Source: an uncultured Phycisphaerae bacterium
Lineage (GTDB): Bacteria; Planctomycetota; Phycisphaerae; UBA1845; PWPN01
DNA: 39,412 nucleotides
Assembly: GCA_938005315.1 (NCBI GenBank)
Contig: CALLOB010000131.1
Span: 1-39,412 of the forward strand
Reading direction: 5' to 3'
Of the stretch, positions 29,096 through 37,483 are shown one piece after another (position 1 is the stretch's first letter; each line of letters starts with the position of its first letter). The notes below the pieces were generated by a model. It worked only from the letters and a program-made list of their open reading frames with translations, was not told where the DNA came from and did no database searches. A program made the translations under genes and the position numbers.

Positions 29096-31009
29096 ATGAC
29101 CCACCCCACGGCAGGCCGTGCCCGAAGCACGGTCTTATCCCCGGCCGAAACGGCCACAGCCGCATTCCGGATACGACGAATCGACGCAGCGATCCTCCTG
29201 CTGGCCCTGGCCGGCACGCTCGGCGGCGTCGCCGGGGGGCCGCGGCTCGGGGACCACGAGGCCCTGGTCGCCCAGTGCGCCCGCGACATGCGTCTTTCGG
29301 GCCAGTGGCTGGTTCCCCACTACCTCGGCGACCCGTACGTCCGCAAACCGCCGTTGCCCTACTGGCTGATCGCCGGCCTGTCGTACATCATGCCGTCCGA
29401 TCCGGCCACCGGCCTGCCGGTGACCACGCTGACCGCCCGCCTTCCCTCGGCCCTGGCGGCCTTGGGCACGATTCTGCTGCTCTGGCGGCTGGCCGCGAGC
29501 ATGCTGGGGACGCGCGGCGGCCGGGTCACCGCCGTGGTCGCCTCCTCCTGCGTCTTTTTCCTTCTCTACGCGGTCAATGCCACCGTCGAGATGATACTGG
29601 TCTTCTGCTGCACCTGGGCCCACCTGCATTTCTGGCTGGCCTTGCGGCACCCGGCCCACAGCGGCCGGCGGCGGCTGCACCTGGCGCTGTTCTATTTCGC
29701 GATGGGCGCCGGCATGATGGCCAAGGGCCCGTTCCCGCTGGCCATGGTGGCTCTGCCGATCGCCGTGTGGTGGTACCTCGTGCGGCCGCTGCGGATGATC
29801 GCCCGCGACGGCCCGGCGGCCTGGCGAACGGCCTCGGTGCGTTGCCTGCGCGACCTCTGGCCGCGCACGGTACAGGCGTTCCGCGAGCTGTGGCTGCTGC
29901 CCGGTCTGGTTCTCTTCGCGGCCTGCTTCGTACCCTGGATGGTCGCCGTCGGAATGCGTCATCCGGATGCCTGGGATCTGTGGAACTGGCAGTACTGGCA
30001 GCGGGCCCAGGGCGATTACGAGGACTCCCGCCCCCGCGGCCCGCTGTATTACGTCCCGATCGTCGGCGGCCTGATCATGCCCTGGCTGCACCTGATCTTC
30101 GAGGCCGCGGCCGCTCCGTGGCTGGCCCGCTACGCCCGCCATCGCCAGGCCCTGCTGTATGCCGGACTGTGGGCCCTGATCGGATTCCTGGTCGTCTCGG
30201 CCATGTCGTTCAAAAAACCCTATTACGTCGGACCGGCGATTCCCGGGCTGGTGCTGCTGCTGGGCGCGGTGGCCGAGCGCTTCTATTCGACGCCGATCCG
30301 CCGGCCCCGACTGGCCCGGGCGGTGTGGATCATCCTGGTGCTCGGAGGCGTCGGCCTGGTCGCCGGCGGTTACTTCGCCCTGTCCAGGGAGATTCCGCGT
30401 GCCGCGGGCGGCCTGGCGGCCGTGGCCTCCGCGGCCGTGGTGCTGCTGGCCGCGGCCGGGCTGGTGTTGCGCCGGGGCCGGCCGTGGACGGCCTTCGGCA
30501 TGACCGCCGCCTCGTCGGTCGTCGTGTTCCTGGCGGCGTGGTTCTTCTGCGGGGCCACGCTTGACAATGTCGGCAAGGTCGCCGATCTGGCGCGCGTGCT
30601 CGATGAGGCCGACATTCCCGATGCCACCCCGATCGCCTGGGTCAGCCGCCGGCCGGACGCGCGGCTGAGCTTCTACTTCAACCGCCGCACCCGGCAGATG
30701 ATCCAGCCGGCCGAGATCGTGACCGCCTTCGTCGAGCGCACCGGGCACATGCTCTCGCTGGAGTCCATGGTCGCCCGCCGGGCCCGGGAGCTGCTGTCCT
30801 CGCCTCAGCCGGTTTACCTCATCCTGGACCGCGAGGAATACGAACGCGCCGCCATGCTCGGCATGACCGCCTCGGCCCGGGTCGTCGGCTTCGCCCCCGA
30901 TCCCGACGACGTCGACAGCGACTGGCTGGTCATTACCCGCGATCCGGCCGCCTCCGCGCCGGCCGCCCCGGTACCCGGCGCGGCGCCCGGTCCTCACCGG
31001 CCGTCGTGA
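29096..31009 (+). CDS. GT39/ArnT-type membrane glycosyltransferase
   Basis: The 637-residue protein has about 11-13 hydrophobic helices and the PMT/ArnT pattern. After the first helix comes GPRLGDHEALVAQCARDMR, the family's Asp/Glu acceptor-side motif, then WLVPHYLGDPYVRKPPLPYWL. The C-terminal 120 residues form a soluble domain. Such enzymes transfer a sugar from a polyprenyl-phosphate donor to lipid A, a protein or a polysaccharide on the outer face of the inner membrane. I chose the ATG at 29096 (TGGAG six bases upstream) over 29024 because the extra 24 residues look uninformative. The final 30 residues are Ala/Pro-rich. The substrate is not known. Confidence 0.85.
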   Translation: MTHPTAGRARSTVLSPAETATAAFRIRRIDAAILLLALAGTLGGVAGGPRLGDHEALVAQCARDMRLSGQWLVPHYLGDPYVRKPPLPYWLIAGLSYIMPSDPATGLPVTTLTARLPSALAALGTILLLWRLAASMLGTRGGRVTAVVASSCVFFLLYAVNATVEMILVFCCTWAHLHFWLALRHPAHSGRRRLHLALFYFAMGAGMMAKGPFPLAMVALPIAVWWYLVRPLRMIARDGPAAWRTASVRCLRDLWPRTVQAFRELWLLPGLVLFAACFVPWMVAVGMRHPDAWDLWNWQYWQRAQGDYEDSRPRGPLYYVPIVGGLIMPWLHLIFEAAAAPWLARYARHRQALLYAGLWALIGFLVVSAMSFKKPYYVGPAIPGLVLLLGAVAERFYSTPIRRPRLARAVWIILVLGGVGLVAGGYFALSREIPRAAGGLAAVASAAVVLLAAAGLVLRRGRPWTAFGMTAASSVVVFLAAWFFCGATLDNVGKVADLARVLDEADIPDATPIAWVSRRPDARLSFYFNRRTRQMIQPAEIVTAFVERTGHMLSLESMVARRARELLSSPQPVYLILDREEYERAAMLGMTASARVVGFAPDPDDVDSDWLVITRDPAASAPAAPVPGAAPGPHRPS

Positions 31010-31019
31010 GCGTCGCGAT

Positions 31020-31060
31020 GCGAGGCGCACGCGTGCCGGGGATGCCGGTCTCCGCCTCGC
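31020..31060. terminator. Possible bidirectional hairpin between converging genes
   Basis: GCGAGGCG (31020-31027) pairs perfectly with CGCCTCGC (31053-31060), with a shorter inner CCGG stem in the loop. It fills the 60-base gap between the stops of the glycosyltransferase and the glycosidase. There is no T run on either side, so intrinsic termination is uncertain. Confidence 0.4.
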
Positions 31061-31069
31061 GGCCGGGCC

Positions 31070-32794
31070 TCAACTGCCGTCCCAGAGCGACCGGCACATG
31101 GCCACGAACAGCGCCGCCGACCAGTGGAAGTCCGACACGTTCGACAGGCCGCCGGCATACGCCAGCCGCGACTTGCGGTCGATCGCGAACGGCATGATGC
31201 GGTCGTCGGCGTCGTAAAACTCGTAGATGCAGCCGGTATGCCGGTACCAGCGGGCCACCGTCTCGACGGTGCGGCGGCGCAACTCGGCCGCATCCGCCGC
31301 AAACCCGCTGCGATCCAGCCCCAGGGCGATCAGGTGGTTCATGTTCAGCCACATCGGCCCGCGCCACATGTCCGGGTAATACGTCGGCTCGTCCGCGGCG
31401 ACCGTGGCTGCCGGCGCGGCTCGCCAGAACTTCCCCGGGTCCAGCAGCAGGGCCCGCAGCCGCGACGCCCGGTCCGGCGGCGCAATTCCCGCGAACAACG
31501 GCAGGAACGCGGCGCAGGTCGACAGCACGCGGCGGTTCCCGTCCGGCAGGACGTCGCCGTACTGCCCGCAGGCCTCGTCCCAGGCCAGCCGGTTGATCGC
31601 CTCGGCGACGCGCCGCCGGGCCTGTCGCCAGCGGGCCGCCTCGCTTTCGAGCTTCAGCCGATCGGCCATGGCCGCGGCCTCCTCGAACTCGCGGGCCAGC
31701 GTGGCGCTCAGGTCGATCGCCCCGAAGTCGCAGCCGGCGTCGAAGCGGGGATTGTTGTCCATGGATTCATCGCTGTGCGTCCAGCGAAACAGTCCGCTGT
31801 CGGCGAAACCCCGGAAGCGCAGGAAATACTCCAGATAGGCCCGCACCCGAGGATACATCTCGGCCAGGAAGCCCGGCCCGCCGACGGCGCGATCGACCAG
31901 CTGCACCGCCCAGGCCAGCACCGGACTCTGGGTGATGTCCGGGAAGTTGCCGTCGGGCCGCATCAGCAGCGCGATCCGGCCGTCGGGCTCCTGGGTGTCG
32001 AAGACCGCGCGCAGCATGTCCATCGCCAGTTCCGGAAAGTGGAAGATGTGCCCGGCGGCGTGGTAGGCCGAGTCGTGCAGCCACATCCAGCGGTGCGGCC
32101 AGCGGTCCGGGGTCGTCCAGGCATGCCGCATCTGCCCCTCGGGCGAGCAGGTGTTGACCCGCATGATCGACACCGCCTTGCGATAGACGCAGGCGTAATC
32201 CGCCGGCAACGTCGGGGGCACGGTGATCGACTGCAGCCAGGCCTTGCGCCGGTCGACCAGCCCGTCGATGTCCGCCTCCAGCCCGCGACGGGCCTTTCCC
32301 GAGGCCCGTTCCTCGGATGTCGCATCATGGCCCATCGCGAAGCGCAGAGCCCCGTCGGCCGATTCCCGCACCTCCAGCACCACCGGACCCTCGGCGGCAT
32401 GGTGCACAAACCGCCCGGCCGTCAGCGGGCCCGCCGGCGCACCCGCCGACCAGTACGGCGCGAGACGCCTGACCGTGCGACCGGCCACGGTGTCCTGATC
32501 GACCGACGCGAACGCCATGCTCCCCCCGTCGCCGTCCGTGAAGGTCACGGTCAGACGGATCGCGTCGCCGGAGACGATCTCGAACCGCGGCAGACAGCGC
32601 GGGTATCGCCGCCCGGGGTCCGGGTCGCGCACCGCCTGGCACCACAGGTCCAGCGGCGTCTGAAACCAGAAACGCAGCCCAAGCCGGTCGCCCAGCGTGT
32701 GGGCCACCATCGGCGAGGCGGCCCGCGTCGGCCCCTCCATCCCGCTATAGGCGAACAACTGGCCGGCGCCCCACGTGCAAGGCCGATCGCCCAT
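31070..32794 (-). CDS. GH63/trehalase-like (alpha/alpha)6-barrel glycoside hydrolase
   Basis: The 574-residue protein has an N-terminal beta domain of about 180 residues and then a barrel typical of GH63 and related families. The motifs are WMWLHDSAYHAAGHIF with Asp241, the SDESMDNNPRFD block with Asp346, and RGPMWLNMNHLIALGL near the C-terminus. These match the aromatic and acidic active-site motifs of bacterial GH63 members such as mannosylglycerate hydrolase and glucosidases. There is no signal peptide, so it likely works in the cytoplasm. The ATG at 32794 has GGGAGGG eight bases upstream; the open frame above it runs into the promoter. An aspartate or glutamate assignment as acid and base needs alignment. 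Confidence 0.75.
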   Translation of the reverse strand: MGDRPCTWGAGQLFAYSGMEGPTRAASPMVAHTLGDRLGLRFWFQTPLDLWCQAVRDPDPGRRYPRCLPRFEIVSGDAIRLTVTFTDGDGGSMAFASVDQDTVAGRTVRRLAPYWSAGAPAGPLTAGRFVHHAAEGPVVLEVRESADGALRFAMGHDATSEERASGKARRGLEADIDGLVDRRKAWLQSITVPPTLPADYACVYRKAVSIMRVNTCSPEGQMRHAWTTPDRWPHRWMWLHDSAYHAAGHIFHFPELAMDMLRAVFDTQEPDGRIALLMRPDGNFPDITQSPVLAWAVQLVDRAVGGPGFLAEMYPRVRAYLEYFLRFRGFADSGLFRWTHSDESMDNNPRFDAGCDFGAIDLSATLAREFEEAAAMADRLKLESEAARWRQARRRVAEAINRLAWDEACGQYGDVLPDGNRRVLSTCAAFLPLFAGIAPPDRASRLRALLLDPGKFWRAAPAATVAADEPTYYPDMWRGPMWLNMNHLIALGLDRSGFAADAAELRRRTVETVARWYRHTGCIYEFYDADDRIMPFAIDRKSRLAYAGGLSNVSDFHWSAALFVAMCRSLWDGS

Positions 32795-32846
32795 CGCCGA
32801 TACCCTCCCGTAGCCCGCCCGGCTTCTGGCCGGGCGCGAAAGGCGG

Positions 32847-32854
32847 ATTATAAT
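32847..32854. promoter_or_regulatory. Bidirectional TATAAT element between the glycosidase and nitrilase genes
   Basis: The palindromic ATTATAAT contains TATAAT on both strands (plus 32849-32854, minus 32852-32847). On the plus strand transcription would begin about at the nitrilase ATG (32862), making a leaderless mRNA; on the minus strand the leader would be about 46 bases. -35 matches are weak on both strands. Confidence 0.5.
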
Positions 32855-32861
32855 CGCGCCC

Positions 32862-33737
32862 ATGAGGCCGTCCCGCATCGTCCAGATCGTCGTCGTCCTG
32901 GTGGCCCCGATCGCCGGAGGATGCGCCGCCCCGTCGCCTCGTGCCTGCGACGTCCCCTCGCGGAGTCTCACCATCGCCGCGGTGTCCATGGAGAGCCGCC
33001 TGCGCGACGCGGCCGGCAACCTCGCACGCGTCGAGGCCTGGACCGGGCTGGCCGCCGACGGCGGCGCCGAACTGGTGCTCTTTCCCGAAGCCACCCTCAG
33101 CGGGTGGTGGGCCAGCCGCGAAATCCGACGCTGGGCCGAAACGATCGACGGCCCCTCGATCCGCCGGCTGGTCGAACTGGCCGGCCGCCGCAACGTCGCC
33201 CTGGCCGTCGGCATGTCCGAACGCGACGGCGACCGCGTGTACATCTCGCATGTGCTGCTGGACGGTCGGGGCGTCATCGGCGTCCACCGCAAGACCCGCC
33301 TGGCCCCCGGCGAGGAGAAATACTGGGACCCCGGCGACGACGCCCGGGTGTTCGACTACCGCGGCGTCCGGCTGGGCATCGCGATCTGCTACGAGTCCGT
33401 GCATCCCGAAATGTGCGCCCGCCTCCGCGCCGGCGGCGCCGAGATCATCCTCGCGCCCTACGCCAACGGCACCGATCCCGATGAACTCACGACCGGGAAA
33501 CGAGACTACGTCTATGCCCGGGCCCGCGAGAACGGGGTATGGTACGTGGCCTGCGACGCCCCGCCGCGCGACGAGCACGGCCGGCTGGGCCGCGGGGCGG
33601 TCTACTTCATCGACCCCTCCGGTGCCCTGCTGGAACGCACCGCCGTGTCGGCCGCCGGCGAAAGCATGATCATCCGCACCATCCGCCTGCCCGGCGCCGC
33701 GCGGCCCGGCCCCACCACCAGGGAGAACGCCTCATGA
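32862..33737 (+). CDS. Carbon-nitrogen hydrolase (nitrilase superfamily) with a lipoprotein signal
   Basis: The 291-residue protein carries the full nitrilase triad: Glu76 in LVLFPEAT, Lys144 in HRKTRLAPGE, and Cys176 in IAICYES. The enzymes of this superfamily cleave amides, nitriles or carbamoyl groups. It differs from most by having a predicted lipoprotein signal (VVLVAPIAGGC, Cys21), so it probably acts on the outside of the inner membrane or at the outer membrane. The stop overlaps the ATG of the following GH116-like gene. The promoter element and the lack of a ribosome site suggest a leaderless start. Substrate unknown; apolipoprotein N-acyltransferase (Lnt) is excluded because there are no membrane helices. 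Confidence 0.85.
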   Translation: MRPSRIVQIVVVLVAPIAGGCAAPSPRACDVPSRSLTIAAVSMESRLRDAAGNLARVEAWTGLAADGGAELVLFPEATLSGWWASREIRRWAETIDGPSIRRLVELAGRRNVALAVGMSERDGDRVYISHVLLDGRGVIGVHRKTRLAPGEEKYWDPGDDARVFDYRGVRLGIAICYESVHPEMCARLRAGGAEIILAPYANGTDPDELTTGKRDYVYARARENGVWYVACDAPPRDEHGRLGRGAVYFIDPSGALLERTAVSAAGESMIIRTIRLPGAARPGPTTRENAS

Positions 33738-34834
33738 CCCGTCGATGTTCCGCCGCCGGGCTGCTGGCGGCCATGATCTGCGCCGTTCCTGTCGCGGGAT
33801 TCGAACGCTGGTACATGTACGAGGAGTGGTACGACTGGCATCCGCGATCGGAGTTCACCCGGCGGCCCGACGGAACGCTGGAGGTCGAGGTCCACTTCGT
33901 CGGCCCCGGCGCACTCACACCTCGGGGCATCTATGTCCACGGACCGGCCTCGGCGAACCTCGAACAGATCGGCGTCGAAGCCATCACCGACCATCAGGGC
34001 AGACCCCTGTCCGCGGATCCGCAACCCGTCGAGGCCGCCGGTACGCCGTCCGACCGAAGATGGGTGCGGCTGGCACGCGGAGCGTTCACCCGCGGATACC
34101 GGCCGCTGGTGCTGCGCCTTCCGCCGGGGACCGATTTCGACTGCGTCTGCCTCAGCCCCAACGAACGCTATCTGACGGACGGCCGCGCGGAAACCTGGAT
34201 CCGCGACCGGCAGAGGGGAAAAGACGTACGATGCGGGCTGCCGCTGGGCGGCATCGGCGCCGGCAAGGTGGAGATCGCCCGTGACGGCCGGCTGCGCAAC
34301 CTGACCATCCACAACAACATCGACGCCCCGTTCTACCACCCCGAAGGCTGCCTCCTGGCCGCCTGGATCGACGGCCATGCCCGGGTTCTGCGCGACGATC
34401 CGGTCGCGGGCCTTCCGGCGGTCGGGCGAATCCGGTTTCGGGGGCGGTATCCGATCGCGGAACTGGTCTTCGAAGACCCGGCCTGGCCGACACGGGCGGA
34501 GGTTCGCGCCTGGTCGCCGATCTGTCCCGGCGACATCGACGATTCGTCCCTGCCCGTCGCCGTCTTCGAGTTCACGTTCGCCAACCCGACCGACCGGACG
34601 CTTCCGGTCGCCGCGGCCGAGAGCTGGGAAAACCTGCTGGGCAGCACCGGCCGGTTGGTGACGCTGACCGTCCGTCGCACGTTCCGGGACGACGCCGTCA
34701 TCCGCTCGATCCGCCGGTCCGGTCCGGTCCGGCCGGGAGCACGGGCATCGCCGCCCCCGACCCCATCCCCGCCTCCGCCGAGGGCGACCTGCTGCGGCTG
34801 GATCATCCCCTGCCGCTGCGGCCGGGGCTGCTGA
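33734..34834 (+). CDS. Exported GH116 N-domain-like protein, frameshifted near the 3' end
   Basis: The 366-residue frame begins with a signal peptide (MTRRCSAAGLLAAMICAVPVAG). From about residue 165 it shows GLPLGGIGAGKVEIARDG, the glycine-rich motif near the start of GH116 / bile-acid beta-glucosidase N-domains, and later SPICPGDIDDSSLPVAVFEF. The catalytic barrel that should follow is absent. Codons after about 34730 in this frame are poor (Cys-rich, A/T third positions). The frame one base earlier has excellent codons to TGA at 34852-34854. Removing one copy of the (GGTCC)3 repeat at 34716-34730 joins them as one 371-residue protein. So this is a frameshifted, or phase-variable, gene without a catalytic barrel. 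Confidence 0.6.
   Translation: MTRRCSAAGLLAAMICAVPVAGFERWYMYEEWYDWHPRSEFTRRPDGTLEVEVHFVGPGALTPRGIYVHGPASANLEQIGVEAITDHQGRPLSADPQPVEAAGTPSDRRWVRLARGAFTRGYRPLVLRLPPGTDFDCVCLSPNERYLTDGRAETWIRDRQRGKDVRCGLPLGGIGAGKVEIARDGRLRNLTIHNNIDAPFYHPEGCLLAAWIDGHARVLRDDPVAGLPAVGRIRFRGRYPIAELVFEDPAWPTRAEVRAWSPICPGDIDDSSLPVAVFEFTFANPTDRTLPVAAAESWENLLGSTGRLVTLTVRRTFRDDAVIRSIRRSGPVRPGARASPPPTPSPPPPRATCCGWIIPCRCGRGC
34716..34730 (+). repeat. Three tandem GGTCC units at the frameshift
   Basis: Three perfect copies of GGTCC, followed by a near-copy GGCCG. Gain or loss of one unit moves the frame by two, which is exactly the shift needed to join the good codons upstream and downstream. Confidence 0.85.
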
Positions 34835-34973
34835 TGCGGTTCGTCGATCGCTGACAAGCCCGGCACGAAGCCGGATCATCGTGAAACGCACCGGCCCCGG
34901 CCGAGCGGGCCGGAAACGAACGTCGGGTGCTCCGCTTCTCTCGACGCATGATGCCTCGCCGTGAATGCCAATG

Positions 34974-35005
34974 AAAAAGGCGCCTCGCGCGGGGCGAAGC
35001 GCCTT
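34974..35005 (-). terminator. Intrinsic terminator of the OmpA-family gene
   Basis: On the minus strand the arms AAGGCGC (34977-34983) and GCGCCTT (34999-35005) pair over seven bases, continue after one mismatch with TCGC/GCGA, and are followed by TTTTT (34978-34974). It lies about 50 bases after the stop of the OmpA-family gene. Confidence 0.75.
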
Positions 35006-35052
35006 GGGTTGCTGGCACACTCGTCCGGTTCACGGGCCCGTCGCGCCCGGCG

Positions 35053-35877
35053 TCATCCGACCGACGGCACCTGGTCCTTCTGCACCAGGTAGATCTCCAC
35101 CCGGCGGTTGCGGGCCTTGCCCTCGACCGTGGAGTTGTCGGCGATCGGCCGGAACTCGCTGTAGCCCATCACGCCCATCTTGGTCATCGGCACCTTCTGG
35201 CCGGCCAGCAGGTTCATGACCGCGATCGCCCGGTGGGCCGACAGATGCCAGTTGGTCTTGTGCTCGGCCAGCGTCTGCGGCTGCACGATGCGGACGTTGT
35301 CGGTGTGCCCGACGATCACCGCGTCGAAGTCGGCGGCCTCCGGCGAGTTCAGGATCTCGGCCAGCTGGTTGAGGGCCTCCACCGACTCGCTGGGACCCTC
35401 CACGGTGTCTTTGCCCGTCGGGAACAGCAGGTCGGCCTTGAACCGCACCGCGCCCTTGGCCGCGTCGTACTGCAGCACATTGGGGTGCATGTCCGCCAGC
35501 TCCTGGATCTTGCGGTGCAGCGGCTCGGGCAGCTTCACCCCGGACTTCACGATCACCGTCTCGCCCGGCCCCAGCTTGATGTTCTTCTCCAGGATCGCCT
35601 GGGCCTTGGCCAGCGCGTCGCGCAGGTTCTGGGCCTCGGCGGTCAGGCTCGCGATCATCTTGTCCTTGGTCGCGATCTGATCGTTCAGCGAGGCGATCAT
35701 CGTGTCCTTTTGCTTGTTCTGCAGCTCGCAGGCGTGCAGGTCGTCCTGCAGCTCGGCATTCTTCTCCTGCAGCACGCGGTTGGCCCGCTCGGCGGCCTGC
35801 CACTGGTCGTAGTAGCAGCCCAGGTTGCCGACCGCCAGGATCAGCGCGAGCCCCGCCCACGCCCGGTATCGCGTCAT
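35053..35877 (-). CDS. OmpA-family peptidoglycan-binding lipoprotein with a coiled coil
   Basis: The 274-residue protein has a lipoprotein signal (LALILAVGNLGC), then a coiled coil of about 80 residues (ERANRVLQEKNAELQ to ALAKAQAILEKN), a short linker, and a C-terminal OmpA-like domain from about residue 145. The domain has VGHTDN and LSAHRA, and NRRVEIY close to the end, which hold the Asp and Arg used to bind diaminopimelate. It should link the outer membrane to the peptidoglycan. AAGGAG lies seven bases before the ATG. A good promoter is upstream and an intrinsic terminator downstream, so it forms its own unit. Its coiled coil resembles motility or division partners, but nothing nearby confirms this. 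Confidence 0.92.
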   Translation of the reverse strand: MTRYRAWAGLALILAVGNLGCYYDQWQAAERANRVLQEKNAELQDDLHACELQNKQKDTMIASLNDQIATKDKMIASLTAEAQNLRDALAKAQAILEKNIKLGPGETVIVKSGVKLPEPLHRKIQELADMHPNVLQYDAAKGAVRFKADLLFPTGKDTVEGPSESVEALNQLAEILNSPEAADFDAVIVGHTDNVRIVQPQTLAEHKTNWHLSAHRAIAVMNLLAGQKVPMTKMGVMGYSEFRPIADNSTVEGKARNRRVEIYLVQKDQVPSVG

Positions 35878-36071
35878 GACCTTGCTCCTTCGTGTCAATC
35901 GTGGACGACCGATCAACTCGTGTCAGATCTGCCGGTCCGGGAGATCCGTCCCCCGCCTGCGCCCCGGTCTTCACCGTCGAAACCGCCGTCCACCGCGGCC
36001 CCGACCCGCGCGCCGCGCCGACGCGCCGAGGCACCCTGTCACACATGCGGATCTGATGGCTGCCGTGCGTA

Positions 36072-36100
36072 TCTATACCCCTGCCGACCGTCCGCGCCAA
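36072..36100 (-). promoter_or_regulatory. Sigma70-type promoter of the OmpA-family gene
   Basis: On the minus strand TTGGCG (36100-36095), exactly 17 bases, then TATAGA (36077-36072). The start would be near 36065, leaving a long leader of about 188 bases before the ATG at 35877, where post-transcriptional control could act; I see no recognisable riboswitch in it. Confidence 0.55.
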
Positions 36101-36125
36101 GGACCGGCCGCGGGCTCCGGTGCGA

Positions 36126-37346
36126 TCAGGAGCCCGCAGGCACGACCGCCGCCCCTTTCTTACCCTTGGCGGCCTTGGGAGGCTTGGGGGCTTTCGGCGG
36201 CCGGGGCGGGCCCGGAGGCCGGCCCACAAACCAGCCGATGCCCGCACAGATTCCCCCGGCGGCCAGCGTGCCCAGCAGGAACACCCAGAATCGAGCGGCC
36301 AGCGCATCCAGGTAGGCCGGCCAGGCACCCATGCTCGTGGCGATCGAGGCGGCTCCGGCCAGCGTCAGCGTCATTGCGGCCGCGATCAGCAGGCCGGTAA
36401 AGGCCGGAGAGGCCGCCGGCACGGTCTGCGTCGAGACGACCATCGGCCCCAGGACCAGCGGCTCCGGGGCCGCCTCCGGCAGCCCGCCGACATCCCCCGC
36501 CAGGACCGGCTCGGGGACCGTTCCGGCGGCGGTCGGAGCCATCGTCTCGGCCGTGTCGCCCATGTCGATGCCTTCCAGCAGCTCGGCCCCCAACGAGGTG
36601 TCGTCGCTCTCCCGCGTCAGGTCCAGCAGACCCGACCCCCCCCCGCTGCCCTCCAGCGCCGCATGCTCGTCTTCGCCGGAGGTGAGCATGGTCTTGGCCA
36701 TCGGGTCGGCCGTGATCTCGATGTCCGCATCCTCGAACACGCTGATCCCGATATTGGTGATCACCGTGTCGTCCTTCTTCAGCCCCTCCACCGAGGTGCT
36801 GTCCACCTCGTCGAGGCTGATCATGTCCCCCCCCACGCTGCCGGCCGAACTCCGACCGGACGCCGGGAGAGGTTTCACTGCGTCCTCGTCGGCCAAGCCG
36901 AGGATGCCGCTGCCGGAACCGCCGGCCTTGCCCGAACCCGAGCCGCTCCTGGACTGAGGCGGCGGGCTCGTGTCGGCCAACGAAAGCGCTCCGGTACCGG
37001 CCAGCCCCGCGGCGTCGCTGTCCTCCAGGCTCAGACCGGTGGAACCGCCCAGATCGATGCCGCTGCCGGCCCCCAGGCCCGAATCCGACCCCCCGAGCTT
37101 GATCTCGCCGCTGTCCTCGGGCGTCAGGGCCAGTTCGCCGGTCTCCGCCAGGCTCAGGCCGTCGGCGGAATCCGCCGGGCCGGCCATCTCGGCCGCCAGC
37201 CGGTCGATCTCCTCGACCAGGTACTTCAGCTTGCCGGCATCGCGAAACTCGCGGATCGGGACGCGCAGCACGAACCCGCGAAGCTGCTCCTTGGTGCAGC
37301 CGAGCTTCTCGAGGGCCTCTTCCAGCGTGTAGTAGGTCTTGGCCAT
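36126..37346 (-). CDS. Planctomycete-type helix-turn-helix, low-complexity and membrane protein
   Basis: The 406-residue protein starts with a MerR/excisionase-type DNA-binding-like fold (YYTLEEALEKLGCTKEQLRG and FRDAGKLKYLVEEIDRLA, residues 5-52). A middle of about 240 residues is rich in Ser, Gly, Asp and Leu, with repeating LSLxDS-like and GSGxG-like stretches. Two C-terminal helices follow (PAFTGLLIAAAMTLTLAGAA and FWVFLLGTLAAGGICAGIG), then a basic Pro/Lys tail. Proteins with this layout are known from planctomycetes, with no settled role; binding protein partners with the helix-turn-helix fold is as likely as DNA. G-runs of nine and eight bases encode Gly-rich parts. The ATG follows AAGGAAT. 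Confidence 0.72.
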   Translation of the reverse strand: MAKTYYTLEEALEKLGCTKEQLRGFVLRVPIREFRDAGKLKYLVEEIDRLAAEMAGPADSADGLSLAETGELALTPEDSGEIKLGGSDSGLGAGSGIDLGGSTGLSLEDSDAAGLAGTGALSLADTSPPPQSRSGSGSGKAGGSGSGILGLADEDAVKPLPASGRSSAGSVGGDMISLDEVDSTSVEGLKKDDTVITNIGISVFEDADIEITADPMAKTMLTSGEDEHAALEGSGGGSGLLDLTRESDDTSLGAELLEGIDMGDTAETMAPTAAGTVPEPVLAGDVGGLPEAAPEPLVLGPMVVSTQTVPAASPAFTGLLIAAAMTLTLAGAASIATSMGAWPAYLDALAARFWVFLLGTLAAGGICAGIGWFVGRPPGPPRPPKAPKPPKAAKGKKGAAVVPAGS

Positions 37347-37483
37347 GGCTGAGATTCCTTGCGGGTCGATGGCGACCGGCGGGGGGCGTCACCGGCTGGA
37401 ACGCCGGGGCAGGCCCGAATATAAGCCGCGCGATCCTTGCTATTATTTCGCCGCCGGTCGGCCGAGGCAAGCCGGGGCTCAGG

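Noticed and set aside
31124..33484. Plus-strand open frame of about 790 codons across the glycosidase and nitrilase genes
   Set aside because: It runs through the promoter region and into another reading frame of the nitrilase, and its protein is Arg/Pro-rich without recognisable motifs.
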